Shown here: positions 47,961-55,847 of the stretch, piece after piece | Numbering within the stretch: the first letter of the stretch is position 1 | Layout of the letters: every line of letters begins with the position of its first letter | Assembly: GCF_039530225.1 (NCBI RefSeq) | Contig: NZ_BAAAOH010000001.1 | Span: 1,922,001 to 1,986,000, forward strand | DNA: 64,000 bases | Source: Microbacterium pumilum | GTDB lineage: Bacteria > Actinomycetota > Actinomycetes > Actinomycetales > Microbacteriaceae | Reading direction: 5' to 3' | Notes under the pieces: model-generated | What the model was told of the DNA's origin: nothing | Database searches by the model: none | The model's input: the letters and a program-made list of their open reading frames with translations, nothing else | Program-made: the position numbers and the translations under genes

Positions 47961-49928
47961 CTAATCGGTCGTTGCGACGTCGGATGCCGGTTCGGCGGTC
48001 GCAGCCGGCTCCGCGGCGCAGGGCCCCGTCTGGAGGGGTGCCGTGTCGATGGGTGCAGCCGCCTCGATCGTCTCATCGGATGCGGGCACCGCCGGCTCGC
48101 TCGTCTCACCGGATGCGGGCACGACCGGCTCGGTCGGAGCGGGAGTGACCTGATCCGTCGAGGGGTCCTCCTCGTCCGCGGATGCCGTGTCATCGGGGGC
48201 GACCGGGTCGGAGGCGTCGGGGCCGTTCATTTCGGGGTCCCAGTCCGTGAGTGCCGGCGTCCCCGTGTCGGGGGCCGGGACAGCTGCCCCGGGCTCGGCC
48301 GGCACACCAGGGGTCATCGGGGGCGTCGGCGCCGCCGGTGCGACGACAGCCTCCGTTGCGACCGGCGCGACGGATGCCGGCTGGTCCACGAGGACGGGCG
48401 GTGCGGGAGGCAGGACGACGGGCTCCGTCACGAGCACCGCCAGTGTGACGGGCGTGCCTGGCAGAAGCAGACCGGGGGGCTGCACGTCGGCTGAGGGAAG
48501 TGCAAGCGGTGCGCCCGTGGTCGGAATCGCCGTCTGCTGGACGATCGAGGTCGCAGCAGCCTGCTCGAATGACGCCGATGCCAGCATGCTGCCGGCTCCG
48601 CCCACCATGAGTGAACCGGCCACGACGAATCCGGTGGCTGCGAGACTTGCGACCGCACCGAAGCCCGACAGCACGCCGCCTGCCGCGACGCCTGCGGTGG
48701 CAAGTCCGGTCGCCGCAACCGCAGCTGTTCCCGTGGCCGCGCCGACGGCTCCCGCAGTGGCCATCGCCGTGCCGACCGAGCCGGCCGCAGCCGCAGACGC
48801 CGCCGCGGCACCGATCGACGCGGAACCGACAGCCGCGGAACCGGCGGCGCCTGCTGCACCGCCCACGGCCACGCCCGCCGTCGTCGCAGAGGTCGCGGCC
48901 GCCGCACCCGCAGCTGCGACGGATCCGGAGCCTGCGGCGCTGAGGGTGCCCGCACCGACCGTCCCTGCTCCCCAGGTTCCGGCGCCCGCTCCGGCCGAAC
49001 CCACGGCGAAGGTCGCCGTCGGGAGCGCCGGCGCGACCGTGACCGCACCCTGCATGACCGTCGACGGCATGGCGGCGAGCGCCATCGCAGGCAGGGCGCC
49101 GCCATGGAGCGACGCGAGGTAACCTGCCGCGCCGACCGATCCGACGGTGAGCGGCACCAGCACGAGCGCGAGGCGGCGCGAGACCTCCTTGGCCTCGCTC
49201 GCGACGATCGCACAACGGGCGCATTCACCGAGGTGCGTGTTGACCTTGACGCCGTCCCGACGGCTGATGTTCGCGCGGGAGTATGCGCCGAGGTGCTCGA
49301 TCGTCCACTGACAGTCTGAATCGTCGGCGACGGACCGAAGGTGGGCCTGGATCCACGCTTCCCGCAGCCCCTCGCGGGCACGAAAGGTGAGCTGGGCGAC
49401 CGCGGTGGCCTTCATCCCCAGCAGCGGAGCGATCTCGGCGGGCTTCATCTGCTCGATCTCGGAGTACCAGAGCACCTCCTGCCACCGCGTCGGCAGGCTC
49501 CGGAACGCCTGGTGTGTGAGGCTCCGATCGAGCGCGTCGGCGGTCGCCTGATCGGTGGTCGCAGGGTCCTCCACTGTCTCGAGCGCGTCGATCGTCATCT
49601 CGCGGCGAGCACGTCCCCATGCCGCAGCCGTGTTTCGGATGCACGTGAACAGGTAGGCCCGGAACGATCCCGTCGGGCCGCCGCCGGCGACGATGGACTG
49701 GTAGATGCGCGTGTACGCCTCTTGCACGAGGTCGTCGGGGTCGAGGTTGGACGTCACCGATCGTGCGACGGTCAAGCCGGATCTGTAGTGGCGTCGCCAC
49801 AGTTCGGCGAACGCGGCCCGGTCGCCGGAACGGGTTCGCAGGATGAGGTCGACGTCGGCCTCGCCATCGCCGAAGGCCGTCGCATCGGCAGAGCCGCGCG
49901 GCGAGAATCCGGCGTCGTGAAGCGTCAC
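47961..49928 (-). CDS. ECF sigma factor fused to zinc-finger anti-sigma-like domain, membrane helix and exported tail
   Basis: This protein is 655 aa. Residues ~1-210 hold sigma region 2 (FAELWRRHYRSGLTVARSVTSNLDPDDLVQEAYTRI region) and region 4 (LPTRWQEVLWYSEIEQMKPAEIAPLLGM). Residues ~215-245 carry H-x3-C-x2-C (His232, Cys236, Cys239), the zinc-binding anti-sigma signature. One membrane helix follows (RLALVLVPLTVGSVGAAGYL). The rest is a low-complexity Ala/Gly then Pro/Thr/Glu-rich tail predicted outside the cell. This is a self-tethered sigma factor that would need release to act, as proposed for ECF groups with fused C-terminal anti-sigma modules. GTG 49928 follows GGGAGA. Confidence 0.85.
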   Translation of the reverse strand: MTLHDAGFSPRGSADATAFGDGEADVDLILRTRSGDRAAFAELWRRHYRSGLTVARSVTSNLDPDDLVQEAYTRIYQSIVAGGGPTGSFRAYLFTCIRNTAAAWGRARREMTIDALETVEDPATTDQATADALDRSLTHQAFRSLPTRWQEVLWYSEIEQMKPAEIAPLLGMKATAVAQLTFRAREGLREAWIQAHLRSVADDSDCQWTIEHLGAYSRANISRRDGVKVNTHLGECARCAIVASEAKEVSRRLALVLVPLTVGSVGAAGYLASLHGGALPAMALAAMPSTVMQGAVTVAPALPTATFAVGSAGAGAGTWGAGTVGAGTLSAAGSGSVAAAGAAAATSATTAGVAVGGAAGAAGSAAVGSASIGAAAASAAAAGSVGTAMATAGAVGAATGTAAVAATGLATAGVAAGGVLSGFGAVASLAATGFVVAGSLMVGGAGSMLASASFEQAAATSIVQQTAIPTTGAPLALPSADVQPPGLLLPGTPVTLAVLVTEPVVLPPAPPVLVDQPASVAPVATEAVVAPAAPTPPMTPGVPAEPGAAVPAPDTGTPALTDWDPEMNGPDASDPVAPDDTASADEEDPSTDQVTPAPTEPVVPASGETSEPAVPASDETIEAAAPIDTAPLQTGPCAAEPAATAEPASDVATTD

Positions 49929-50106
49929 TTATCGTCTCCCAGCAATGGGCGCCACGTCCAAAAGTGACTCCCTGACGCGCGGATCGCGCATCCCCAGTGG
50001 TCTCATTCTGATCCCGAAACGCCGGTTGCACCAGCCTCCGAAAAATCTCCTGAGGAATCTCACAGGAGTTGCGTAATAGACGGGGCGAAAGCGCCTCTCA
50101 TCACTA

Positions 50107-50222
50107 GGAGGGTTGCTCGACTTCCTGGGGAGGGACCGAGCACCGGTGACCTGGGGCGGACTTCAAATCCGCGTATCACCGGAGGCGGCCTCGGAAAGAC
50201 TTCGAACGAGGAATCTCCGAGC
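50107..50222 (+). other. Structured intergenic segment, cloverleaf-like fold (candidate non-coding RNA)
   Basis: This lies in the 374-bp gap between the sigma gene and nagA, which has no ORF with a credible start. A closing stem GGAGGGTT/GAATCTCC (50107-50114 with 50211-50218, one mismatch and two G·U) could enclose three arms. Arm A is GCTCG/CGAGC (50115-50119, 50137-50141). Arm B is CCGGTGA/TCACCGG (50143-50149, 50176-50182), containing GCGGA-CTTCAAA-TCCGC with UCA at the anticodon position. Arm C is CCTCG/CGAGG (50189-50193, 50207-50211). An alternative CTCGGA/TCCGAG (50190-50195, 50216-50221) excludes arm C. It does not fold as a normal tRNA. Promoter evidence is weak (TTGCGT 50069-50074). 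Confidence 0.35.
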
Positions 50223-50246
50223 CGCGCCCAGATTTGCTGGGGACTA

Positions 50247-50276
50247 CGGCCGCTGCATCACGAGATGCAGCGGCCG
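50247..50276. terminator. 13-bp perfect hairpin downstream of nagA
   Basis: CGGCCGCTGCATC (50247-50259) pairs perfectly with GATGCAGCGGCCG (50264-50276) across ACGA. It lies 27 nt beyond the nagA stop on the minus strand, and on the plus strand it closes the structured segment. CTCCATTT follows on plus; no T-run follows on minus. It can act in either direction. Confidence 0.65.
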
Positions 50277-50302
50277 CTCCATTTCCGGCATCACACCGCG
50301 GA

Positions 50303-51472
50303 TCACACGCTCCTCGTCGCCTCGCCTGCGACCCACACCGCTCGCACCGAGAGATCGGCCGCCAGCAGCACGGCATCTGCCAGGAAGCCGGATGCCAGCG
50401 AGCCGAGGTCGCTGCCCCGGCCGATCGCCAGGGCGGGGGTCGCCGTCAGCGCCACGACGGCGTCGGCGAGCGGGACCCCTGCCGCGACCGCGGTTCGGAG
50501 GGCGGCATCCTGGGTCAGCGTCGAGCCGGCGATCGCGCCTCCTCGCGTCAGGCGCGCGACGGCGTCGACGACGTCGACCTCCAGGCTCCCCAGGTCGTAG
50601 CGTCCGTCCGCGGCCCCCGCAGCCGCCATCGCGTCCGTGACGAGGGCGATGCGGCCGGGCGCGGCCCGGAACAGGATCCGCACCACCTCGGGATGCAGAT
50701 GCACCCCGTCGGCGATCACCTCGACGGTGACGCGTGGGTCGGCCGCCGCGGCACCGACCGGACCCGGCTCGCGATGGTGGAGTCCCGGCATCGCGTTCAA
50801 CGCGTGGGTCAGCAGGGTCGCGCCGGCGTCGAATGCTGCTCGGCATTGGGCGTAGTCGGCACCGGTGTGCCCGACCGCGGCGGCTGCGCCGGCCGCCACC
50901 ACTCGACGGATCGCCTCGAGGCCGCCGGGCAGTTCTGGTGCCAGGGTCACCTGCCGCACAGTGCCGCGTCCTGCCTCCAGCAGCCGTTCGACCGCGTGCG
51001 GTACGGGCTCGCGAAGCAGGCTCTCGTCGTGGGCGCCCTTGTGCGACGGGTCGAGGAACGGCCCCTCCAGGTGCGATCCCAGGATGTCGGCATCCGTCGT
51101 CACCAGATCCGCGACCATCGCGGCCCGTCGCTCGAGCGTCTCGAGCGGGGCCGTCACGAGCGAGACGACGGCTCGCGTGGTGCCGTGCGCGCGGTGAAGG
51201 GCTCGTGCGGCGCGGATCGCGTCCGCCCCGTCATCGTACGAGGCGCCCCCGCCACCGTGGCCGTGGATGTCGATGAATCCGGGGACGAGCAGCGCGCCCG
51301 GGCCCGCGACAGCGCCCGCGTCGACGACGGTGTCCGCAGCCGCCGCCCGCCATCCGTCACCGGTCCCCGTCGCCGTGACGCGGTCACCGTCGAACCGCAC
51401 CCACCCGTGGTCGACGACGCTGCCATCGCGAGGCCCCAGGACGAGCTGCGCGGAGTGGACGACGGTGCTCAT
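50303..51472 (-). CDS. nagA: N-acetylglucosamine-6-phosphate deacetylase
   Basis: This 389-aa amidohydrolase has the metal motif PGFIDIHGHGGG, then SHLEGPFLDPSHKGAH, AAVGHTGADY, LTHALNAMPGLHHREPG and the catalytic Asp region LVTDAMAAAGA. It removes acetate from GlcNAc-6-phosphate to feed nagB. It is the second gene of an operon with the GH20 hexosaminidase (11-bp gap). Its co-regulation with the ROK locus is suggested by a shared CTAACAAA element. Confidence 0.96.
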   Translation of the reverse strand: MSTVVHSAQLVLGPRDGSVVDHGWVRFDGDRVTATGTGDGWRAAAADTVVDAGAVAGPGALLVPGFIDIHGHGGGGASYDDGADAIRAARALHRAHGTTRAVVSLVTAPLETLERRAAMVADLVTTDADILGSHLEGPFLDPSHKGAHDESLLREPVPHAVERLLEAGRGTVRQVTLAPELPGGLEAIRRVVAAGAAAAVGHTGADYAQCRAAFDAGATLLTHALNAMPGLHHREPGPVGAAAADPRVTVEVIADGVHLHPEVVRILFRAAPGRIALVTDAMAAAGAADGRYDLGSLEVDVVDAVARLTRGGAIAGSTLTQDAALRTAVAAGVPLADAVVALTATPALAIGRGSDLGSLASGFLADAVLLAADLSVRAVWVAGEATRSV

Positions 51473-51483
51473 TCAGTCGCCGC

Positions 51484-53109
51484 TCATTCCGCAGCCCAAG
51501 GGATCTCGTCAGAGGAATGGAACCCGATCCCGAGGCTCGTCCATAGCGGGCCGAGCGCACCCACCCTCTTCCGGAACGACTCCCACGTACGCAGCCGACT
51601 CGCCCCCGTCGGCGGCGACCATGCCGCCTCGGCGGCCGCGGCGATACGAGGAAACGCCAGCTGATCGATGTCGTGGAGCGTGCGGACGGTCTCAGCCCAC
51701 ATGGGTGCTTCCACTCCCAGGATGTCGCCCTCTTCGATGCCCGGGATGACATCCGCCGGCTCCCACGAATACGCGCGCTCGACGCTCGTCGGCCCATTGG
51801 CCCACGTGAGACCCAACGGCGCGTCGGCGGCGTACTTCATGTCGAGGTAGATCGCATCGGCGGGCGAGAGGATCAGCTGCGCGCCGTTCTCCACGAATCC
51901 GCGGGCCGTCTCGTCCATGCCGTCCGTCGGGGTCACGAAGCCCCAGTACTGCCCGATCGTCGAGTCCGCGAGGTCCGGCGAGTCGCCGGCCTCATGCCAC
52001 GCGATCGGCGTCTTGCCGAGGTCGGCGATGATGTCGCTCGCGCGCGCGACGAACTCGGCGAAGTCGTCGGGCTCCGTGCCCAGTGACTCGTCGCCGCCGA
52101 GGTGCACATAGGGTCCCGGAGTCATGGCGGCGAGCTCGCCGAATACGTCGGCGATGAAGTCGTAGGTGGCCTCGTCATGGATCTTCAGCGACGAGAACCC
52201 GACGACCGTGCCCTCGTACGGGCTGCCTGCGGCGGGGGCCGCGATCCCCTCGCCCTGCGACTGGTCGAGCATCTGATCGTTGAGCACGGGCGCTTCGGCG
52301 AGCTCGGGGTAGGCGAGGCCCACGGCATGCGTGTGACCTGGCATGTCGATCTCGGGTACCACGATCATGTGCCGGGATGCCGCGTACTCGACGATCTCGC
52401 GATAGTCGGCCTTCGTGTAGAAGCCGCCCGAGTCGCCGCCGACGGCGGTGCCGGATGCGAGTTCGGTGAGCTTCGGCCGCGAGTCGAGGTGGATTCGCCA
52501 GCCCTGGTCGTCGCTGAGGTGCAGATGGAGAGCGTTCAGCTTGAGGCCCGCTGCGCGGTCGATGTACGCCTTGACGGTCTCGACAGGGTGGAAGTGACGC
52601 GCGACGTCGAGCATCACGCCGCGGTAGGCGAACCTCGGCGCGTCTTCGATCACGACGGCAGGCACGATCCAACCGTCGCCTTCAGGAGCGACGAGCTGGG
52701 TCAGGGTCTGGACGCCGTAGAACAGCCCCGCGGCGTCGGCGCCGGTGACCACGACGGATGCGTCATCGACCTCGATGCGGTACGACTCGGGTGCGCCGCC
52801 CGCCGTGACCGTGAGCTCGACGGTGCCTGTGGCGCGGGCATCCGGCGAACCGGTGGTGAAGGTCAGACCGGTGCGGGCGCCGATGACGGCCGTCAGAGCG
52901 GCCGCGGCATCCGGATCGCCTGTGATCGGCGTGCCGGCGCCGAGCGAGAACGACTCGCCGGCAGCGGACTCGATCGAGGTGGGGGCGGGGACGACGGATG
53001 GCAGTGGCACGGTGGCTCCATTCTCGGCGGCGGGCACGCATCCCGCCAGGGCGGCGGCGATCACGATCGCAACTGAGGCGAAGGCGGTGCGTCGACGTCG
53101 ACGATTCAT
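51484..53109 (-). CDS. GH20 beta-N-acetylhexosaminidase lipoprotein
   Basis: This 541-aa protein has a lipoprotein-type signal IVIAAALAGCVPA. A GH20b-like N-domain is followed by the catalytic barrel, with Asp340-Glu341 in YVHLGGDESLG and the family stretch LHLHLSDDQGWRI. It is exported and membrane-anchored, releasing GlcNAc from chito-oligosaccharides or glycans outside the cell for the importer at 39698-43117. ATG 53107-53109 is preceded by AGGG. Three N-terminal segments of Arg precede the signal helix. Confidence 0.93.
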   Translation of the reverse strand: MNRRRRRTAFASVAIVIAAALAGCVPAAENGATVPLPSVVPAPTSIESAAGESFSLGAGTPITGDPDAAAALTAVIGARTGLTFTTGSPDARATGTVELTVTAGGAPESYRIEVDDASVVVTGADAAGLFYGVQTLTQLVAPEGDGWIVPAVVIEDAPRFAYRGVMLDVARHFHPVETVKAYIDRAAGLKLNALHLHLSDDQGWRIHLDSRPKLTELASGTAVGGDSGGFYTKADYREIVEYAASRHMIVVPEIDMPGHTHAVGLAYPELAEAPVLNDQMLDQSQGEGIAAPAAGSPYEGTVVGFSSLKIHDEATYDFIADVFGELAAMTPGPYVHLGGDESLGTEPDDFAEFVARASDIIADLGKTPIAWHEAGDSPDLADSTIGQYWGFVTPTDGMDETARGFVENGAQLILSPADAIYLDMKYAADAPLGLTWANGPTSVERAYSWEPADVIPGIEEGDILGVEAPMWAETVRTLHDIDQLAFPRIAAAAEAAWSPPTGASRLRTWESFRKRVGALGPLWTSLGIGFHSSDEIPWAAE

Positions 53110-53119
53110 GTAAGGATCC

Positions 53120-53145
53120 CTAACAAAAGCGATGCGCTCAGCCTA
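53120..53145 (-). promoter_or_regulatory. Promoter and ROK-type half-site of hexosaminidase-nagA operon
   Basis: The minus strand reads -10 TAGGCT (53140-53145). CTAACAAA on the plus strand at 53120-53127 lies just inside the predicted transcript and equals the 8-mer in the ROK regulator's inverted repeat. No inverted partner is seen here, so it would be a half-site. Confidence 0.4.
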
Positions 53146-53192
53146 CCAGCGAGGATCCGTCTGCTCGAAACAGCCGATGTCCGTGCATCGGT

Positions 53193-53198
53193 TATGCT
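53193..53198 (+). promoter_or_regulatory. -10 box of glyA riboswitch transcript
   Basis: TATGCT at 53193-53198 places a transcription start near 53205, immediately at the 5' edge of the ZTP aptamer. No good -35 is visible. Confidence 0.5.
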
Positions 53199-53203
53199 CG
53201 GGA

Positions 53204-53280
53204 TGTCGCGACTGGCGTTGAGGTGGGCAACCACCGGGGAGCGACCGACTACGGCATACGACCGCACGCCTGGGCCGATG
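53204..53280 (+). promoter_or_regulatory. ZTP (pfl) riboswitch
   Basis: The conserved blocks occur in order: GTCGCGACTGGCG, the hairpin GGTGG-GCAA-CCACC (53222-53235), GGGGAGCGACC, a variable linker, and GCACGCCTGGGCCG. P1 is GTCGC (53205-53209) with GCGAC (53241-53245). The pfl/ZTP class senses the purine intermediate ZMP/ZTP that builds up when 10-formyl-THF is short, and it typically precedes glyA or folD. Both follow here. Confidence 0.93.
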
Positions 53281-53281
53281 T

Positions 53282-53332
53282 TCAACAACCACGGTTGTTG
53301 AGCGCCCGCGTAGCGGGTGTTTCGAAACACCA
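53282..53332 (+). promoter_or_regulatory. Expression-platform hairpins after ZTP aptamer
   Basis: Three stems lie between aptamer and gene: TCAACAAC/GTTGTTGA (53282-53301), CCCGC-gta-GCGGG and the palindrome GGTGTTTCGAAACACC. None has a T-run. They are candidates for ligand-dependent switching, probably affecting access to AAGGAGA (53344-53350). Confidence 0.45.
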
Positions 53333-53354
53333 GAGCCGCAGTCAAGGAGACGTC

Positions 53355-54629
53355 ATGACCGACCAGTTCTTCAACGCCCCCCTCTCCGAGGTCGATCCCG
53401 AGATCGCGCAGGTACTCGAGCGCGAGCTCGAACGCCAGCGCGGGTTCCTCGAGATGATCGCCTCCGAGAACTTCGTTCCGGTCTCGGTGCTGCAGTCGCA
53501 GGGCTCGGTGCTCACGAACAAGTACGCCGAGGGCTACCCGGGACGCCGCTACTACGGCGGCTGCGAAGAGGTGGATGTCGCAGAGGAACTCGCCGTCGCG
53601 CGCGCCAAGTCGCTGTTCGGGGCCGAGTTCGCGAACGTGCAGCCCCACTCGGGTGCGACCGCCAATGCTGCCGTCCTACACGCCATCGCCCGTCCCGGCG
53701 ACACGCTGCTGGGACTGTCGCTCGATCAGGGCGGCCATCTCACCCATGGCATGAAGATCAACTTCTCCGGCCGGCTGTACAACATCGTCGCTTACGGCGT
53801 AGACCCCGAGACGTCGCTCATCGACATGGACGAGGTGCGACGCCTCGCGATCGAGCACCAGCCGAAGGTCATCATCGCGGGTTGGTCGGCATACCCGCGT
53901 CAGCTGGACTTCGAGGCGTTCCGTGCGATCGCCGACGAGGTCGGCGCGCTGCTCTGGGTCGACATGGCGCACTTCGCCGGCCTCGTGGCCGCGGGCCTGC
54001 ATCCGAACCCGGTGCCGCACGCGCACGTCGTGTCGTCGACCGTGCACAAGACGATCGGCGGTCCGCGCTCGGGCTTCATCCTCACGAATGACGCCGACAT
54101 CGCGAAGAAGATCAACTCCGCCGTGTTCCCGGGCCAGCAGGGCGGCCCGCTGATGCACGTGATCGCGGCGAAGGCGACCGCGTTCAAACTCGCGGCAACC
54201 CCGGAGTTCAAGGAGCGCCAGGAGCGGGTCCTGAGCGGCGCCCACATCCTCGCCGAGCGGCTCTCCCAGCAGGACGTGAAGGATGCCGGCATCGCCGTGC
54301 GCTCGGGCGGCACCGACGTGCACCTCGTGCTGGTCGACCTGCGCGATGCCGAGATCGACGGCAAGCAGGCCGAGGATCTGCTGCACGAGATCCGCATCAC
54401 GGTCAATCGCAACGCCGTTCCCAACGACCCTCGCCCGCCGATGGTGACCTCCGGCCTTCGCATCGGAACTCCCGCTCTCGCGACCCGCGGGTTCGGCGAC
54501 GCCGAGTTCACCGAGGTCGCCGACGTCATCGCCCTCGCCCTTCTGCCGGGTGCCGATGTCGAGGCGCTCCGCACGCGCGTCGGCGCGCTGACGGCGGCGT
54601 TCCCGCTCTATCCGGGACTCCAGCAGTAG
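53355..54629 (+). CDS. glyA: Serine hydroxymethyltransferase
   Basis: This protein is 424 aa from ATG 53355 with AAGGAGA upstream; the frame before it is the riboswitch leader. It has the full SHMT sequence: [29 protein letters not shown] and the PLP lysine region [19 protein letters not shown]. It converts serine and THF to glycine and methylene-THF. The ZTP riboswitch upstream and folD downstream form a one-carbon unit. Confidence 0.98.
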   Translation: MTDQFFNAPLSEVDPEIAQVLERELERQRGFLEMIASENFVPVSVLQSQGSVLTNKYAEGYPGRRYYGGCEEVDVAEELAVARAKSLFGAEFANVQPHSGATANAAVLHAIARPGDTLLGLSLDQGGHLTHGMKINFSGRLYNIVAYGVDPETSLIDMDEVRRLAIEHQPKVIIAGWSAYPRQLDFEAFRAIADEVGALLWVDMAHFAGLVAAGLHPNPVPHAHVVSSTVHKTIGGPRSGFILTNDADIAKKINSAVFPGQQGGPLMHVIAAKATAFKLAATPEFKERQERVLSGAHILAERLSQQDVKDAGIAVRSGGTDVHLVLVDLRDAEIDGKQAEDLLHEIRITVNRNAVPNDPRPPMVTSGLRIGTPALATRGFGDAEFTEVADVIALALLPGADVEALRTRVGALTAAFPLYPGLQQ

Positions 54630-54649
54630 TCCGAACCGCTCGCCCGTCA

Positions 54650-54719
54650 CCGAGACCCGGCGCTCGCGTCGAGACCAGGCGTCAGAATCCCGGGTCTCGA
54701 CGAGACGCCCGGGTCTCGG
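54650..54719 (+). other. Inverted GAGACCCGG/CCGGGTCTC copies between glyA and folD
   Basis: CCGAGACCCGG (54650-54660) can pair with CCGGGTCTCG (54690-54699) or with CCGGGTCTCGG (54709-54719), giving two competing hairpins. They lie 20 nt after glyA and could act as a partial terminator or attenuator for folD. Confidence 0.45.
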
Positions 54720-54751
54720 CATCTGAATACGCTTGAACGGAAGAAGACACC

Positions 54752-55642
54752 ATGACCGCACAGGTTCTCGACGGACGCGCTGCCGCGGCGGCGATCAAGG
54801 ACGAGCTCGCCGAGCGTGTCGCAGCGTTGAAGGCGCGCGGCATCACGCCTGGCATCGCGACGGTGCTCGTGGGCGCCGACCCGGCCTCGCAGCTGTATGT
54901 CGGGATGAAGCACAAGCAGTCCGAGGCTATCGGCATGAACTCCATCCAGCGGGAGCTTCCCGCCGAGGCGACGCAGGCCGAGGTCGAGGCGCTGATCGAC
55001 GAGCTCAACGCCGACCCGGAGTGCCACGGCTACATCGTGCAGCTGCCGCTGCCGAAGCACATCGACACCGACGCGATCCTCGAGCGGATCGATCCGAGCA
55101 AGGATGCCGACGGCCTGCACCCGACCAACCTCGGGCGCCTCGTGCTGAACGTGAACCACCCGATAACGACCCCGCTGCCCTGCACGCCGCGCGGCGTGAT
55201 CGAGCTGCTGCTGCGCAACGGCTACGACCTGAAGGGCAAGGACGTGGTCGTCATCGGCCGCGGCGTGACGATCGGTCGTTCGATCGGGCTGCTGCTGACG
55301 CGCAGGGAGTACAACTCCACCGTCACGCTGACCCACACCGGCACCGCCGACCTCGCGGACCACCTTCGCGGGGCCGATGTCATCGTGGCTGCGGCGGGCG
55401 TCAAGCACATCGTGCGGGCCGAGGATGTCAAGCCGGGCGCGGCGGTGCTGGATGTGGGCGTGACGCGCGAGGTCGACACCGAGACCGGCAAGAGCAAGGT
55501 CTTCGGCGATGTGCATCCGGATGTCGCCGAGGTCGCCGGATTCCTCTCGCCCAACCCCGGGGGTGTCGGACCGATGACCGTGGCGCTGCTCATGACGAAC
55601 GTGGTCGAGGCCGCGGAGCGCTCCGCCGGCCCCGGTCGTTGA
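54752..55642 (+). CDS. folD: Bifunctional methylenetetrahydrofolate dehydrogenase/cyclohydrolase
   Basis: This 296-aa protein carries [23 protein letters not shown] with the catalytic Lys, [24 protein letters not shown] and [18 protein letters not shown]. It interconverts methylene-, methenyl- and 10-formyl-THF using NADP. ATG 54752 follows GAAGAAG. It lies downstream of glyA and so partly under the ZTP switch. Its stop codon lies inside a long inverted repeat. Confidence 0.97.
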   Translation: MTAQVLDGRAAAAAIKDELAERVAALKARGITPGIATVLVGADPASQLYVGMKHKQSEAIGMNSIQRELPAEATQAEVEALIDELNADPECHGYIVQLPLPKHIDTDAILERIDPSKDADGLHPTNLGRLVLNVNHPITTPLPCTPRGVIELLLRNGYDLKGKDVVVIGRGVTIGRSIGLLLTRREYNSTVTLTHTGTADLADHLRGADVIVAAAGVKHIVRAEDVKPGAAVLDVGVTREVDTETGKSKVFGDVHPDVAEVAGFLSPNPGGVGPMTVALLMTNVVEAAERSAGPGR

Positions 55643-55765
55643 GCGAAGACACCTCGACTCGCCTTCGGCTCGCTCAGCGCAGGTCTCCGCGACGAGACGA
55701 AACGCGCCTGACGCTGCGGGATGGTTCGGCGCGTTTCGTCTCGCTTCGCTCGCTCAACGACCGGG
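55631..55765. repeat. Nested 135-bp inverted repeat (MITE/REP-like) overlapping folD stop
   Basis: The outer arms CCCGGTCGTTGAGCGA (55631-55646) and TCGCTCAACGACCGGG (55750-55765) are perfect 16-bp inverses. The inner arms GAGACGAAACGCGCC (55694-55708) and GGCGCGTTTCGTCTC (55728-55742) are perfect 15-bp inverses. The folD TGA (55640-55642) is inside the left arm. It could serve as a terminator in both directions. Confidence 0.8.
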
Positions 55766-55793
55766 TGCGTCGGATCCCGGGCATAGGCACTCC

Positions 55794-55834
55794 CTGAGCT
55801 TGTCGAAGGGTGAGGGACGCTTCGACAGGCTCAG
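55794..55834. terminator. Hairpin from the CTGAGCTTGTCGAAG repeat
   Basis: CTGAGCTTGTCGAAG (55794-55808) pairs with CTTCGACAGGCTCAG (55820-55834) with one G·U. It uses the same core as the tandem repeat at 16751-16830 and lies between the convergent folD and ABC ATPase genes. Confidence 0.65.
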
Positions 55835-55847
55835 CGACCGACCAGGC

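Noticed and set aside
50107..50222. Ordinary tRNA-Sec (selC) gene suggested by GCGGACTTCAAATCCGC
   Set aside because: No 5-bp T stem forms around TTCGAAC, the D stem would have an A-C mismatch, and the acceptor pairing is imperfect with a 16-17-nt extra loop. No sel genes are in the window. Kept only as a structured-RNA candidate.
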